This document shows, piece by piece, positions 30,504-40,960 of a DNA stretch of 64,000 bases (positions are counted from its first letter, which is position 1; the number at the start of each line of letters is the position of its first letter). The stretch is taken from NCBI GenBank assembly GCA_965240325.2, contig OZ251243.1, positions 1,054,001 to 1,118,000 on the forward strand, written 5' to 3'. The position numbers and the translations under genes are program-made. The notes under the pieces were generated by a model. The model saw only the letters and a program-made list of their open reading frames with translations, was not told the origin of the DNA and ran no database searches. Source of the stretch: Rebecca billardiae RCC1528 (taxonomy: Eukaryota > Haptophyta).

Positions 30504-31454
30504 ATGTCGCACCGCTCCGCGCTCCTGGACGAGATCCGCCTCTCCGCGCACGCCCGTCGGCTTGCTCTCAACCCCGAGATTGCCCCCATCGGCGACGATG
30601 TGCAGGACGCGCCGCCCGCCGGGGGCGCCACCGAGCTCGGCTCGCTTCGCGCGTCCGGCCTCGTCTCCGCGCCTGCCCGGCTCGCGTTCCGCGATCGGCT
30701 GACGCGCGCGCTCCAGGTCCGACTGGGCGGGGGCACTGACGAGCCGATGGCTGAGCCTGAGCCGCCTTCGCCCGACTCTCGCGCCGGCGCCCTCGCCGAC
30801 GACCTCGACTCGCTCGTCGAGAACGCAGTGGTGCAGCACCTGCTGGAGAGCGAGTTCCGATCGCAGCTCGAGGACGTGGTGAGCCGGCGCGCGTCGGAGG
30901 CGATGGGTCGGCTTGGCCGGCGTCGTGATGCCCTGCCTACCCGCCCTCCGCCACCGCCGCCGCCGCCGGTCACGGCCGCGATGCGCGCGCGCGCCGCTGG
31001 CGCTGTCACCGGGCGCACCGCGCCGCGCGCCGAGTCCTCGGCGGAGCTCGAGCAGATCGCACGCCGGATGGAGCGGCTCGAGCGCATGGTCGCCGCGTCG
31101 TTCGAGCTCCAGCTCGAGGTGCAGCGCATCGTCAAGCAGGAGGTCGCCGCCGCGCTGGCGTTCAGCGACGCGCGCACGGGCCAAGAGCTTCAGGAGGACA
31201 GCAAGGCTGGGACGGCCGCGCGCGCGCGCGCGGGGCCGCCGCGCGCCCCGGACTCCAACCCGCGCTTGGGCGCGTGCATCATCTGCCTCGACCATGCCGC
31301 CGACTGCGCCTTCCAGAGCTGCGGCCACATGTGCTACTGCATGCAGTGCGCGTATGTCTCGCACGAGCGCGGCGAGCGCAACTGCCCGGTGTGCCGCGCG
31401 CCGGTGCGCGACCGGCTGCGCTGCTTCCCGCAGGGCACGGAGCTCACGGGCTAG
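30504..31454 (+). CDS. RING-finger protein, probable E3 ubiquitin ligase
   Basis: A 316-residue single-exon protein. A C-terminal C3HC4 RING spans ~258-300: CIICLDHAADCAFQSCGHMC, then CMQCA and CPVCR. It ends RDRLRCF, the compact RING type that follows helical regions in LRSAM1, neuralized and IAP-like ligases. The N-terminal half is mostly helical. A short coiled coil at ~181-219 (ELEQIARRMERLERMVAASF) probably mediates dimerisation. A Pro-run lies near 155-162. The family role is to recruit an E2 and ubiquitinate substrates, and no substrate can be inferred. Zinc ligands are all present. No membrane segment is seen. Confidence 0.88.
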   Translation: MSHRSALLDEIRLSAHARRLALNPEIAPIGDDVQDAPPAGGATELGSLRASGLVSAPARLAFRDRLTRALQVRLGGGTDEPMAEPEPPSPDSRAGALADDLDSLVENAVVQHLLESEFRSQLEDVVSRRASEAMGRLGRRRDALPTRPPPPPPPPVTAAMRARAAGAVTGRTAPRAESSAELEQIARRMERLERMVAASFELQLEVQRIVKQEVAAALAFSDARTGQELQEDSKAGTAARARAGPPRAPDSNPRLGACIICLDHAADCAFQSCGHMCYCMQCAYVSHERGERNCPVCRAPVRDRLRCFPQGTELTG

Positions 31455-31875
31455 GCAGTGCACGTCACACACGCGACGGGCGTTGGGGAGCAGCGCGCGG
31501 CGTTAGCACTCCCGAGGCGGCAGTCGGGGTCCAGCGCGTGCTTTGGTTTGTCCGGCCGGCGGCGCGGCGGTGCGCATCGCCCAAGCCGCCGTTGCCGCTG
31601 CCGCGTGCGCGTTTATCTTTTCTGCGTCGAAAGAAATCTATCGGAAAAATTCCGGACCCACCGTGCCGGTTCACACGGATGTTCAATGTTTCATTGGCTG
31701 ATGACGCTTTGTGGAGATCTGCTGATTGGCGGATAGTCGTCGCCAAAAGGCCGTTTTCGTCGGCGAGCCGGCCGCCGAATCAGACGAAACACAGTACCGC
31801 GCGACCGTCCAGTCGAACTTCCACCTCCGCCCGCTCCCACGCGTCGCTCGCTGCGCCGCCTGGGCCACACCTCCG
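31455..31875. other. Intergenic region, 421 bp
   Basis: Tandem gap between the RING gene and the LRR gene. An AT-richer patch at 31615-31760 includes a TTTCT/GAAAGAAA pair near 31616-31637 and is probably promoter sequence. No gene is supported. Confidence 0.5.
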
Positions 31876-34200
31876 ATGTCGACGCAGCCGCCGCACCCGG
31901 AGCGCGTCGAGCTGCGCACCCGGCGCAGCCGCGCCGGATCCATCGAGCTCGGCTGCGGCGCGCACGCAGCCGCCATCGCGCGTGCCACCGCCCACGCCGC
32001 CGTGACGACCGTCCCCGAGCCAACAGCCTCCAAGCTGCTGCAGCCGTTCAAGTTCGACCTGCGCGCCGAGCGGCGCGACGCACAGCCGCGACGGCGGTAC
32101 AGCGAGCTCGACCGCTCGATCTACGACACCCTCCCGCCCGCCCTCGCCGGCCGCTCCGCCTTCCGGCGCGACACGCCCGCAACCTCGCGCCACCGCGAGG
32201 TTGCGGTGGACCTGCTCGAGTCGTGGGGCGCAGACGGTCTGGTCGCGCTGGCGGACCGGATGCGCGCGCAGCCGAGCGGAGGCGAGAGCGAGACGCGGTG
32301 CATCGCCGCCTTCGCCCGCTGCTTCGAGCGCGCCAAGATCCGCTGGACCTCGCACGAGCGCGTGCCGTGTGCGGACGAGCTTTGGGCCGTCGGCCGCGTG
32401 ATTGCGCAGCAGCTGAGCGCGCCGCAGCAGCTCAAGCTGATCCGCGCGCTGTCGCACGACGCGGACCAGCTCTTCATGTTCGAGGCGGTGGTCGCGGCGT
32501 GCGCCGGCTGGCGGCACGCCCACGCGCACACCGACGAGCAGCTCGCCGCCGAGTGGCGCGCGCACCACGACAGTTGGCTCGCGCAGGAGGCGGTCGCGCG
32601 CGCGGCGCACGAGCAGCCCAGCGCGCCCATGCGCGCGTACGAGGACGACGGGCAGTTCTGGGAGCCCGCGGACCTGCGCGCGGCGGTGCGCGCGTGGCAC
32701 GTCGCCGCCGCGGACCGCGCCGACGCGTGCTTCTTCGACCGCTGCCTCGAGCTCGCGCGCGCTCTCGCCAGCGAGCTGTCTCGGCTGCAGGCGAGCGCGG
32801 AGGCGGCGGCGGCGGCGGCGGCGGCGGCGACAGTGGCGGCCGCCGCGGCCGCCGCAGCGCCCGCGGCGTGGACGCCGCGGGCGGAGGGTGGTTGTGCCGG
32901 CTCCACGCCGCCGATGGCCCACACGCCCGCGGCCCACGCACCCGCCGCCGCTGCGCCTCTCGCGAGCACGCGCCGCGTGTCCGCCGCGCCGCGCGCCGAG
33001 GCGCTGGGCGCAGCGCCGCCGCCCGCGCTGCACGCCCTGTGCAGCCTGCGCGCGCTGGGGTGCGCGCTGGCGCACCAGCTCACGCTGTCGTGCGCGCTCG
33101 GGCTGAGCTCGCCCGAGAGTCTCGGCGGCGTGTCCACCCTCTCCCTCCGCGGCTCCTCCGCGCTCCCCGTCTCGCGCGTCCTGCGCGCGGTGGACGCGTG
33201 TCCGGCGCTGACTGCGCTAGATCTGAGCGGCCATGCTGCGTGCGTCGATGGCTCGCTGCTCGTGCACATTGGGCGCGCGCTGCCGTGGCTGCGCGTGCTC
33301 AACCTGGGCGGGTGCGTGCGGCTGACCGACGCCGACGTGCGCGTCTTCGCCGAGGCGCTGCCGCAGACCACGCCCCTCGAGGCGAGGGCAGTCGCCCCGG
33401 GTCATGCTGCGGCGCGCGGCGCGGCCGGCGCGCCGCCGTCGCCGCCGTCGCCGCCGCCGCCGAGCGGCCTCGGCGGCCTGGGCCCGGCGCTGACGCACCT
33501 GTGCCTGGCGGGCGCGCCCAAGCTGACCGACCGCGCGGTGCAGGGCCTCGCGGCGAGCGTGCACCTGCTGCAGGACCTATGCCTCGCGCACATCCCGGCC
33601 CTGACCGACCAAGCCTTGCACGCGCTCGCCGCCGACAGCGCGTGCCCCGACCTGCGCTGGCTCTGTATCGCCGCGGCGTTTGGCGTCTCCGAAGCGGGCG
33701 TGCACGCGCTGCACTACGCCAAGCCGCGCGTGCGCATGTACCACCACCACGACGACTTCCCGCACGGGCAGCCGCGCGCGCGGAGCCAGGACGCGGCGGC
33801 CGTCGGCCCCGCAGCCGAGGGCAGGGACCTCGCCGCGGCCGAACGGAGCGCGACAGGCGGCCCGGCCGCCGACGCAGCCGCCGACGCGCCCGCGCGCCGG
33901 CCGCCGGGCATTGGGGGCATTGTCACGCCGGCGGCGGGTGCCGCCGGCGCCAGCGCCGCGACGCCCGCGCCTCCGCCTGGCAGCGGCGCCAACGCGCTGC
34001 ACACGCGCGCGCTGGCGTTGGGGCCCTGCTCGACCGCCGAGCGCACCGCTCTGTCCGCTGCCGAGCCGGTGGGCATTCCGACTGTCGCCGCTGCGTCGGC
34101 GCGTGCTGCTCCTGACAAGCGCAGCGCGGCGTCAGCACGCGGCACATCGCCGGCAGCGTCCGCGACATCGTCGGCACTCGGTGAAGTGGGTGGCGGATGA
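31876..34200 (+). CDS. Leucine-rich-repeat (AMN1/F-box type) protein
   Basis: A 774-residue single-exon protein starting at 31876, the first ATG in the frame. The N-terminal ~300 residues are helical and unrecognised (e.g. VAVDLLESWGADGLVALADR). A poly-Ala run follows at ~307-332. Cysteine-containing LRRs of the AMN1/FBXL type lie at ~419-615 (ALTALDLSGHAACVDGSL, LRVLNLGGCVRLTDADV, LTHLCLAGAPKLTDRAV, LQDLCLAHIPALTDQAL). A 25-residue Pro/Ala insert splits the repeat array. Such LRRs are protein-binding platforms, often substrate adaptors of SCF ligases, but no F-box is visible. The last ~150 residues are low-complexity. It lies in tandem after the RING gene without evident functional coupling. 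Confidence 0.8.
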   Translation: MSTQPPHPERVELRTRRSRAGSIELGCGAHAAAIARATAHAAVTTVPEPTASKLLQPFKFDLRAERRDAQPRRRYSELDRSIYDTLPPALAGRSAFRRDTPATSRHREVAVDLLESWGADGLVALADRMRAQPSGGESETRCIAAFARCFERAKIRWTSHERVPCADELWAVGRVIAQQLSAPQQLKLIRALSHDADQLFMFEAVVAACAGWRHAHAHTDEQLAAEWRAHHDSWLAQEAVARAAHEQPSAPMRAYEDDGQFWEPADLRAAVRAWHVAAADRADACFFDRCLELARALASELSRLQASAEAAAAAAAAATVAAAAAAAAPAAWTPRAEGGCAGSTPPMAHTPAAHAPAAAAPLASTRRVSAAPRAEALGAAPPPALHALCSLRALGCALAHQLTLSCALGLSSPESLGGVSTLSLRGSSALPVSRVLRAVDACPALTALDLSGHAACVDGSLLVHIGRALPWLRVLNLGGCVRLTDADVRVFAEALPQTTPLEARAVAPGHAAARGAAGAPPSPPSPPPPSGLGGLGPALTHLCLAGAPKLTDRAVQGLAASVHLLQDLCLAHIPALTDQALHALAADSACPDLRWLCIAAAFGVSEAGVHALHYAKPRVRMYHHHDDFPHGQPRARSQDAAAVGPAAEGRDLAAAERSATGGPAADAAADAPARRPPGIGGIVTPAAGAAGASAATPAPPPGSGANALHTRALALGPCSTAERTALSAAEPVGIPTVAAASARAAPDKRSAASARGTSPAASATSSALGEVGGG

Positions 34201-35253
34201 CTGGTGACGAGCGAGCGGCGGCGCGCGCGCGTGCCGGCGCCTGCGGCCTGCGGCGCCCGTATGTCACGGACACTTCACACGACGCCAGTGACGACGCGGA
34301 GCTACGCATTCAGGCCTCAGCTGCAGCAGGGCCTCAGCAGCTGCAACGACTTAGCAGCGTCGTACTCATAATCAGGCTCATCAGAAGTTGACGACCGCAC
34401 GGATGGCGGCGACTGGCGCATGGCAAGACTGGCGGCGCACTGACTAGTGCCGATGCTTGCAGCTTATTGGGTGACTTGATAGTCATAGTTGATGGCAGGA
34501 AGAGTGAGTCGATCGTCTGCGCGCCCAGTGAGTCTTCGATCGGCGCAGACGAAACAGTATAACTATATATAGCGCGTCGTACGTATAGACTACATACATA
34601 CTGCTGCGCGATCAGACTCTGCTGCTGAGTGCTTATTTACTAATTTAGTCAGCTAGTATATATATATATACACACACATATATATATGTCCTTACCGCTG
34701 AGTTGCCGAAAGATGTTGGTCGGTGCACGCGACGCGCCACCCGCGTGCGAGCCGCCGCCGCCGGCGACGCAGGGCCACGAGCCCGGCTGCAGCCATCTCG
34801 CGCGCCCGCGCCTGGCGAAGCAGCCAGGGGGCGCCGGAAACAGCAGATCTCCGCGGCGACAAACCCGGACAGACTGTTTGTCCGGGAGCAGCGCTTTGAG
34901 GCGATGGTCTGGTAGAGGGCGATGTGGCTGATGAGCGGCGCTGGCGCCCGGCGTTCTTGTCGTCCTCTTAGACAATCAGTTATTGTACCAATAACCCCAC
35001 ATATATACTTGGCAGTGACGGATGACGCCACGGCAAAGCCCTACGACCGGTCAATGCAGCACGGGTGATCGCGCTGTCGCGGAGTCTCGCGCCGTCCCAG
35101 CGCAGCCCGCGGCGCCAGCAGCGCTGACGATGATGGTGATCACAAGGATGATCAGCTGCTCCCAGCGCTCGTTGCGCTCGTCGACCGCGCGATGATGGCC
35201 GCCGGGAGCGGGAGGCGTCCGCCGGCTGCCATGCTGCCAGCCTCACGCCTCGC
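34201..35253. other. Intergenic region with AT-rich core
   Basis: About 1.05 kb between converging 3' ends (LRR gene and CCCH gene). It contains an AT-rich core ~34550-34700 with a TA/CA microsatellite at ~34659-34688. The ORF pieces at ~34650-34975 are overlapping on both strands and unconvincing. Confidence 0.6.
34659..34688. repeat. TA/CA microsatellite
   Basis: A TA run, then CA units, then a TA run again; a simple repeat in the AT-rich gap. Confidence 0.85.
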
Positions 35254-37498
35254 TCAGTCAGCGGCTGCCCCGCCCGCGGCCGCTGCGGCGCCAACCTCCG
35301 TGTCGCCGTTGGATGCAGCAGGGCCGTCCGCCGCGTCTCCGAGGTGTGAGTCTCGCTGCTCGCCCCAGACCGAGTACATGCCGCGCCCGCGCATGCCACG
35401 GCCGCGCGTCGGCGTGGGCGCGGACTCGGCAGCACCCTCGGCGTGCGCGCCCTCGCCCTCGCCGTCGGCCGCGTCACGCCGCCGGCTCTCACGGCCCCTG
35501 TCGCCGCCGCCGCCGCGCTCGCGGGAGCGCTCGCGGCGGTAGTCTCGCTCGCGCCGGTCGTGCCGGCCGTACCGGTCGTAACGGTCGTAACGGTCGTCGT
35601 ACCGGCTGTGCCGCTCGTACCGGTCGCCGTGCCGGTGGTCGTGGTACCGGTCGCGCCGGTCGTACCCGCCGCGCTCGTCGAGATAGCGATCTCGGCGCCG
35701 AGGGCTGCGCTCGCGCTCATCGCGGCCGCGGCGGCGCGGCGGCGATGGCGTGGGCGAGCGCCGCCGGCGCATCTCGCGCGTGTTGCCCTCAAGCATCGAG
35801 GTGTGCGCGCCCTCGCCGCCGCCCGCGTGCGGGGGTGGCTCATCCGCCTCGCGCCGCGCGCCGCCGCCGCCCGCCGCCCCGGACTCCGGAGCGTCGGAGC
35901 GGTCTGCGGCCTCGGCCGCACCGGGCGCGCCCGGCGGCGGCGGCGGCGGCGGCGCGGCGCTCGCGAGCTTACTCTGAAGCGAAGCGAGCGCCTGCTGCGC
36001 GGCGGAGATCTTGGCCTGCGCCTGCGAGGCGCACGGGGCGCGCGGGCGCTCGCTCGCACGGACGGGCGTGAGCCGCGACGCGCGCGCGCGCGCGCGCGCG
36101 CGGGCTCGGTGCCAGCGGCGTGGGGCGGGCGCGGGTGCTGCCCGCGTCGCGTGCCGACAGCCCACCCCCGCTTGTGCGGCGGAGCGCGGGCGGAGGCGGT
36201 CGCAGCACGCGCGCGCGCGCGCACCTCGACTGGGTCGACGACGGGCGGCGGCGGCGGCGCGAGCACGCCGGGCATCCCCGGCGCGGCGCCGAGGCCGCCG
36301 AACGCGCACGCGCCGCCGAGCGGCGCCTTGCCCTGCCGCACGCGGTCGGCGAGCACCTCCGGATGATCGGGCGGCAGGTGTCGATATTTGCATGCCTCGC
36401 CGCGCTGCAGCCGCGAGCACACGCCCTTATTGACGAAGTCGAAGCAGAGCGCAACGCCGGCCTCCGGGTTGAGGGCGGGCATGCCGAGCGGCGCGGGCGC
36501 GACGGGCGGCATGAGCGGCGGCGGCGGCGGCGGCGGCGCGGACGCCGCCGCCGCCGCCTGCGCCGCGGCCGGGTCCGCGCCATGCAGGATCGCCTCGGCG
36601 ACCGTCGGCAGCAGCTTGCCGTTCCGGACTCTGTCGTTCAGCACGTCCGGGTGGTTGGGCGGCAGGTGGCGGTAGCGGCACGTCTCGCCGCGCAGCAGGC
36701 GCTGGCACGAGCCGTTGTTCACGTAGTCGAAGCACAGCGGCTGGTGCGCCCCCGGGTCCGGAGGCACCCCAGGGAGCATCGGCGGGATCGGCCCTGTGAG
36801 GCCTCCGCCTCCGCCCAGCAGGCCGGCGGCGGCCAGGCCGGGCGCGAGGCCGGGCGGCGCGCCCGGCAGCCCGGCGCCGAGGCCGGCGGCGCCCAGCAGC
36901 GCCGGGTCGGCCGAGGGGAGCCCCGCCGGCCCCGCCCCGCCGCCCGCGCCCGCCGTGGCGCCCGGCGGCAGCTTGCCGTTCTTGATTCGGTCTGCGACTA
37001 CGTCCGGGTGGTCGTGCGGCAGGTGGCGGTACCGGCACGACTCGCCGCGCTGCAGCCGGCCGCACACGCCGCTGTTGATGTACTCGAAGCAGAGCGGGTC
37101 GCCCGGGTTGCCCTGCGGCAGCTCGGCCGCCGCCAGCAGCCCCGGCGCCGCCGCCCCGGCGGCGGCGAGCGGCGCCGCCAAGCTGGTCAGCGGCTTGGCC
37201 GGCGGCGGCGGCGGCGGCTGCTGCGGCTTGCTCGGGTCAGTGAGCTGGCCGGGCGGCACCCACGCGCCCTTCTTGCCGTCCGAGCGGACGTAGTGCATGT
37301 CGTACACGTAGTGCTCCGGGATCCACGACGGCCGATCCGGCGCCTTGTCGATCGTGCCCTCGATCGTGCCGCCTTTCGTGAAGCCACCCATGCCGCCGCC
37401 GCCGCCCATGCCACCGCCGAGGGCGGCGGGGAGGGGCGCCGGCGCCACCGACGCGCCGGGCGGCGGCGGCGGCGGCGCGCCCGCCGGATCCGCGCCGC

Positions 37499-37529
<31 letters not shown>

Positions 37530-37568
37530 GGACGCCGAGCCCTGGCCTGGCGCGGGCCACGGCTGCAT
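35254..37568 (-). CDS. Triple CCCH zinc-finger protein with RS domain, two exons
   Basis: Probably an RNA-binding or splicing-related protein of 703 residues. Minus-strand exons are 36225-37568 and 35254-36021. The start is the first ATG (37568, MQPWPAPGQG). The N-terminus is Pro/Gly-rich and then has a conserved-looking block (SWIPEHYVYDMHYV). Three zinc fingers with unusual C-x8-C-x8-C-x3-H spacing lie at 160-182, 279-301 and 375-397, with core sequences such as CFDYVNNGSCQRLLRGETC. Each is followed by a DHP/NHP helix (HPDVLNDRVRNGKL). Exon 2 adds a helix (AKISAAQQALASLQSKLASA) and an Arg/Ser/Asp/Tyr-rich RS-like region at ~543-622, expected in nuclear speckle proteins. Usual CCCH fingers have x5 at the second gap, so this is a distinct subtype. 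An alternative acceptor 6 bp downstream also keeps the frame. Confidence 0.85.
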
Positions 37569-38797
37569 GGCGACGCTCACCTGTCCTTCTTTTTTCCTTC
37601 CCTGCCGCGGGCGGATGCGGCGAGGGATCGCGGGGGCGCGCGCGGGGCGGAGGGCGCGATTGGGTCAGCGGCCGGCTGCGCGAGGTCGGGGCGCGGCGCC
37701 GGGGCGGGCGAGTGGGCGCGAGAGCCCACGCCCATGCGGCGCCGCGCGGGTCAGATTAATCAATCAATGAATGAGATCAGGGGTGGCGGCCGCCGTATTC
37801 GGAAGGGCCGCGGGGGTGTGGGCCGGTCGGCGCGGCGCGCGCGCGGAGCCAGCGGCGGAGACGTGGGCGGAGGGGACGGCATGGGGTGCAGTGACGTTGT
37901 GCCGCCTGCCTTTGCGGGACACCGGCGCTCGAGGTGAGCCCGCCTTTGCCATCTGCGGCGGCCGTTTCCTCTTCTCCACCCGCGTGGCCCACCCGCGGCG
38001 CGCGGCGCATGACTGCGCGCCGCGGCGCACGGGCAGCGGGTGCGGGGGAGCACCGCGAGCCCATCCAGCGGACTGTGCCAGCTCATTCCTTTTACTCTCG
38101 TCGCGTCATCCCCGCGGCCGCGCGCGCAAGCCCCCGCGGCGCGAGCGCGAGGCGCGTACGTGCGCGTCGCGTGCACTCGTGCCGGCAACTCGGCAGACGA
38201 GCTGGTCTGGTGGCAGCCCCGGACCGGTTGAGACTTGAGATCAAGAATGCCCGGCCGGACCCAAGCGCGGGCGCCTAGGTTCATAAAGACTGGCCGCTTC
38301 GGCGGCTCTCTCATAGCTTGTTCCTGACTGCGCCAGGTCCGAGTGGTCGCCTACCGTGAAATCGACGCAAAAAAAGATTTTCGCGCATTTGCGGAAACGC
38401 GGGGCCCGGCGGCCCGTCAGGCTGGCGTGCGCCGCTGGCGAAACGCACTGGGGCTTGACCACTCGGACCTTCGGCCGTCAGACAGGAGGTCGTCTACCGC
38501 CCGCGCGCCGCGGCCTCGCACGGCGCGGAGAGGCCGATCCAGGGGGCGACAGCCGCTTGGGCGCGGTCTACCTTGACGCCCTCGAGGCGCCCACAGCGCC
38601 GAACGACCCTACACAGATCACCTCGCCGCGCGCGAGCGCGTTCAAAACGGCCTCCATCGAGGCTCTCTGCTGCGGCCAGTCTTTATGCGGGGCGGGCGAA
38701 TCCGCGCATGCCTGTCCTCGTCGGCTGGACCTGGGCCGCCCCGCACGACCTCGAGGGCGCCACGCCCGCTCCCGCGCCACGGGCGCGCTGAGTCGCG
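37569..38797. other. Intergenic region between divergent genes, with dispersed repeat
   Basis: About 1.2 kb between the CCCH gene start and the transporter start. It is GC-rich with scattered Arg/Ala-rich open frames on both strands, none convincing. The 3' third (~38490-38690) matches a second locus at ~58890-59070 (separate entries). A short A-run lies at ~38369. Confidence 0.55.
38515..38680. repeat. Dispersed repeat, copy 1
   Basis: A ~165-bp segment recurring in diverged form at ~58900-59060. Conserved blocks in the same order are GCGGAGAGGC, TGACGCC, AGCGCCGAACG, CGCGTTCAA and ACGGCCTCCATCGAGG. On the minus strand both encode the peptide SMEAVLNA. It looks like an old interspersed (SINE-like) repeat. 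Both copies lie upstream of a plus-strand gene. Confidence 0.7.
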
Positions 38798-40960
38798 ATG
38801 GCCGAGTCGGCCGAGCCGCTGCCCCCCGCGCTGACCCTCAGCCGCCACGCCTCGGAGGACGACTCGATCGCCGGACCGGGCTATGAGGATCTCTTCCTGC
38901 CGCAGCACCCGCCGTCGCCGTGGTCGGGCCCGCGCATGCACGGCATCGAGCCGGACGACGACGAGCCGTTCTCGCTGCTGCCGCCGGCGCAGCAGCACGA
39001 GGGCGCGCACGAGGCCGGCGCCGAGCACGACGAGCACGACGAGTGCGGCACGCAGCACTCGAGCGGCAGCGCCGCGCCTTCGGAGCGCGTGCTCGGAGTC
39101 GTCGCCGTCGCGATGATCAGCTTCTTCAACGTGAGCGGCGGGCCGATCGGCTCGGAGGAGATCGTGGCGAACGGCGGGCCGCTGATCGGCCTGAGCTCGC
39201 TCTGCGCCATGTGGCTCGTCTTCTCCATCCCGCAGGCGCTCATCACCGCCGAGCTCTCGTCGGCCTTCCCGCACAATGGCGGCTACAGCCTGTGGGTGGA
39301 GGCGGCGTTTGGGCGGTTCTGGGGGATTCAGGAGTCGTACTGGTCGTGGTGCTCGGGCGTGGTGGACAACGCGTTGTACCCGGTCCTGCTCTACTCCACG
39401 CTCACCGCCATGATCGGCGGCTCGTGGGACAACCTCATCAACGGCGGCGACGACGACGACGACGACGGCTCGGCGGGCGGCGCGGGCGGCGGCGCCGGGC
39501 TCGGCGAGGAGCCGACGGACTTGTGGGCGTGCATCGGCACGTGGCAGTGCGCGCGCGCGTACCTGATCAAGGCGGCGATCACCGCGCTCTTCACCCTGCC
39601 CAACGTCGTCTCGGTCAACCTCGTCGGCCGCGGGCTGCAGGCAATGTGCGCGCTGGTGCTAGCGCCTTACGCGGCGCTGTGCGGCCTAGCGCTCTCGCGC
39701 GCCGAGCCCTCGCGCTGGTTGGCGCGCCCCCGCTCGGGGCGGGTGAAGTGGACGGCGCTGCTGTCGTGCGTGTACTGGAACGTCTCGGGCTGGGACTGCG
39801 CCTCCACCTTCGCCGGCGAGGTCAAGGACCCCGGACGCACCTACCCGCGCGGCCTCGGCGCCGCGCTCGTGCTGATGCTGCTGGCGTATGCGCTGCCGCT
39901 GCTCGCGGCGAGCGGCACCGCGCTCGGCGGCGACTGGAGCGAGTGGCGCGAGGGCTCGTTCTCGCAGGTGGCCAGCGGGATCGGCGGGCGCTGGCTGGGC
40001 ATGTGGGTCGTCGCGTCCTCCGCGCTGGGCAACTGGGGCCTCTTCGCCTCCGAGCTGCTCGAAGATTCGTACCAGCTGCTCGGGATGGCCGAGGCGGGCA
40101 TGGCACCCTCCTTCTTCGGCCGGAGGCACGCGCGCTTCCACACGCCCGTGAACGCGATCGTGCTGCAGCTCGCGATCATCCTCGTGCTGATCGGCTTCGA
40201 CTTCGACGCGATCCTCGCGGTGGACAACTTCTTCTCCGCCACGCAGGCCACGCTCGAGTTCGCCGCCGCCGTCAAGCTGCGCAGCAGCCACGCGCACCTG
40301 CCGCGCCCCTTCCGCATCGGTGTCTCCACGGGTGGCCTCGCGCTGCTGCTCGCGGCGCCGACGGTGCTGAGCGTGGCGACGGCGGTGATGTGCGTCACCT
40401 CGTCCGTCTTCTCGGCGGCGACGACCGCGCTGGCGTGCCTCGGCGGCTGCGCGCTGTACTTTGCCCTCGAGGGCCGATGCTGCCCGCAGTGGCTCCTCAC
40501 GCCAGTCGGCCGGAGGCGACACCGGCGACGCTCGTCCAGCGGCGGCGGCGGGCAGCACGGCGGCGGCGGCGCGCACGGCGCGCAGCACGCGCACGGCGCG
40601 GCGGCCGAGCCCGGCAGCGCGTCGCTCCGGCCGAACGCCATCGAGGCGTACGCCGACCCGACCGGGCTGCACGCGCGCCTTCTCGACCACGACGCACACT
40701 CGCAGTTCCTCGCCGTACCCAACGGTGGCGGCGCGCGGCCGAGGCGAGCCGAGCGCGCGAGCGCGGCGGATGCCGCCGAGCGCGGCGGCGGCGGCAGCGG
40801 CGGCGGCGGCGCAGAAGACAGTGGGCTGAGCTTCGCACTGCCGCCGCCCGTGGTGGACGCGCTCAAGCTGCCGCCAGGGCGGCTGACGGGTGCCAGCGCG
40901 GCGGCGGACGCGGGAGCGAGCCCCGGGACCGCCGCAGCGCCGAGCTCTGACGAGGGGTAG
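38798..40960 (+). CDS. Polyamine/L-type amino-acid transporter (APC superfamily, PUT/LAT-like)
   Basis: A 720-residue plasma- or organelle-membrane transporter of the plant PUT (polyamine uptake) type. About 12 hydrophobic segments lie at ~98-565. The TM1 signature SGGPIGSEEIVANGGPLIGL at ~112 corresponds to GGPFGIE...GGPL in PUTs and holds the substrate-binding unwound helix. The block AELSSAFPHNGGYSLWVEAAFG then WGIQESYWSWCSGVVDNALYP (~156-200) is diagnostic. The loop after TM5 contains an unusual Asp-run and Gly-run (~217-240). The N-terminal ~95 residues and the C-terminal ~150 (Gly/His/Ala-rich) are disordered cytosolic tails. The family co-imports polyamines, paraquat or amino acids with H+. 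A single exon, with the ATG just after an in-frame stop (TGAGTCGCGATG context). Confidence 0.92.
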   Translation: MAESAEPLPPALTLSRHASEDDSIAGPGYEDLFLPQHPPSPWSGPRMHGIEPDDDEPFSLLPPAQQHEGAHEAGAEHDEHDECGTQHSSGSAAPSERVLGVVAVAMISFFNVSGGPIGSEEIVANGGPLIGLSSLCAMWLVFSIPQALITAELSSAFPHNGGYSLWVEAAFGRFWGIQESYWSWCSGVVDNALYPVLLYSTLTAMIGGSWDNLINGGDDDDDDGSAGGAGGGAGLGEEPTDLWACIGTWQCARAYLIKAAITALFTLPNVVSVNLVGRGLQAMCALVLAPYAALCGLALSRAEPSRWLARPRSGRVKWTALLSCVYWNVSGWDCASTFAGEVKDPGRTYPRGLGAALVLMLLAYALPLLAASGTALGGDWSEWREGSFSQVASGIGGRWLGMWVVASSALGNWGLFASELLEDSYQLLGMAEAGMAPSFFGRRHARFHTPVNAIVLQLAIILVLIGFDFDAILAVDNFFSATQATLEFAAAVKLRSSHAHLPRPFRIGVSTGGLALLLAAPTVLSVATAVMCVTSSVFSAATTALACLGGCALYFALEGRCCPQWLLTPVGRRRHRRRSSSGGGGQHGGGGAHGAQHAHGAAAEPGSASLRPNAIEAYADPTGLHARLLDHDAHSQFLAVPNGGGARPRRAERASAADAAERGGGGSGGGGAEDSGLSFALPPPVVDALKLPPGRLTGASAAADAGASPGTAAAPSSDEG

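Noticed and set aside
38920-40950. 676-residue plus-strand frame inside the transporter gene
   Set aside because: It overlaps the polyamine transporter in another frame and is Arg/Ala-rich without motifs.
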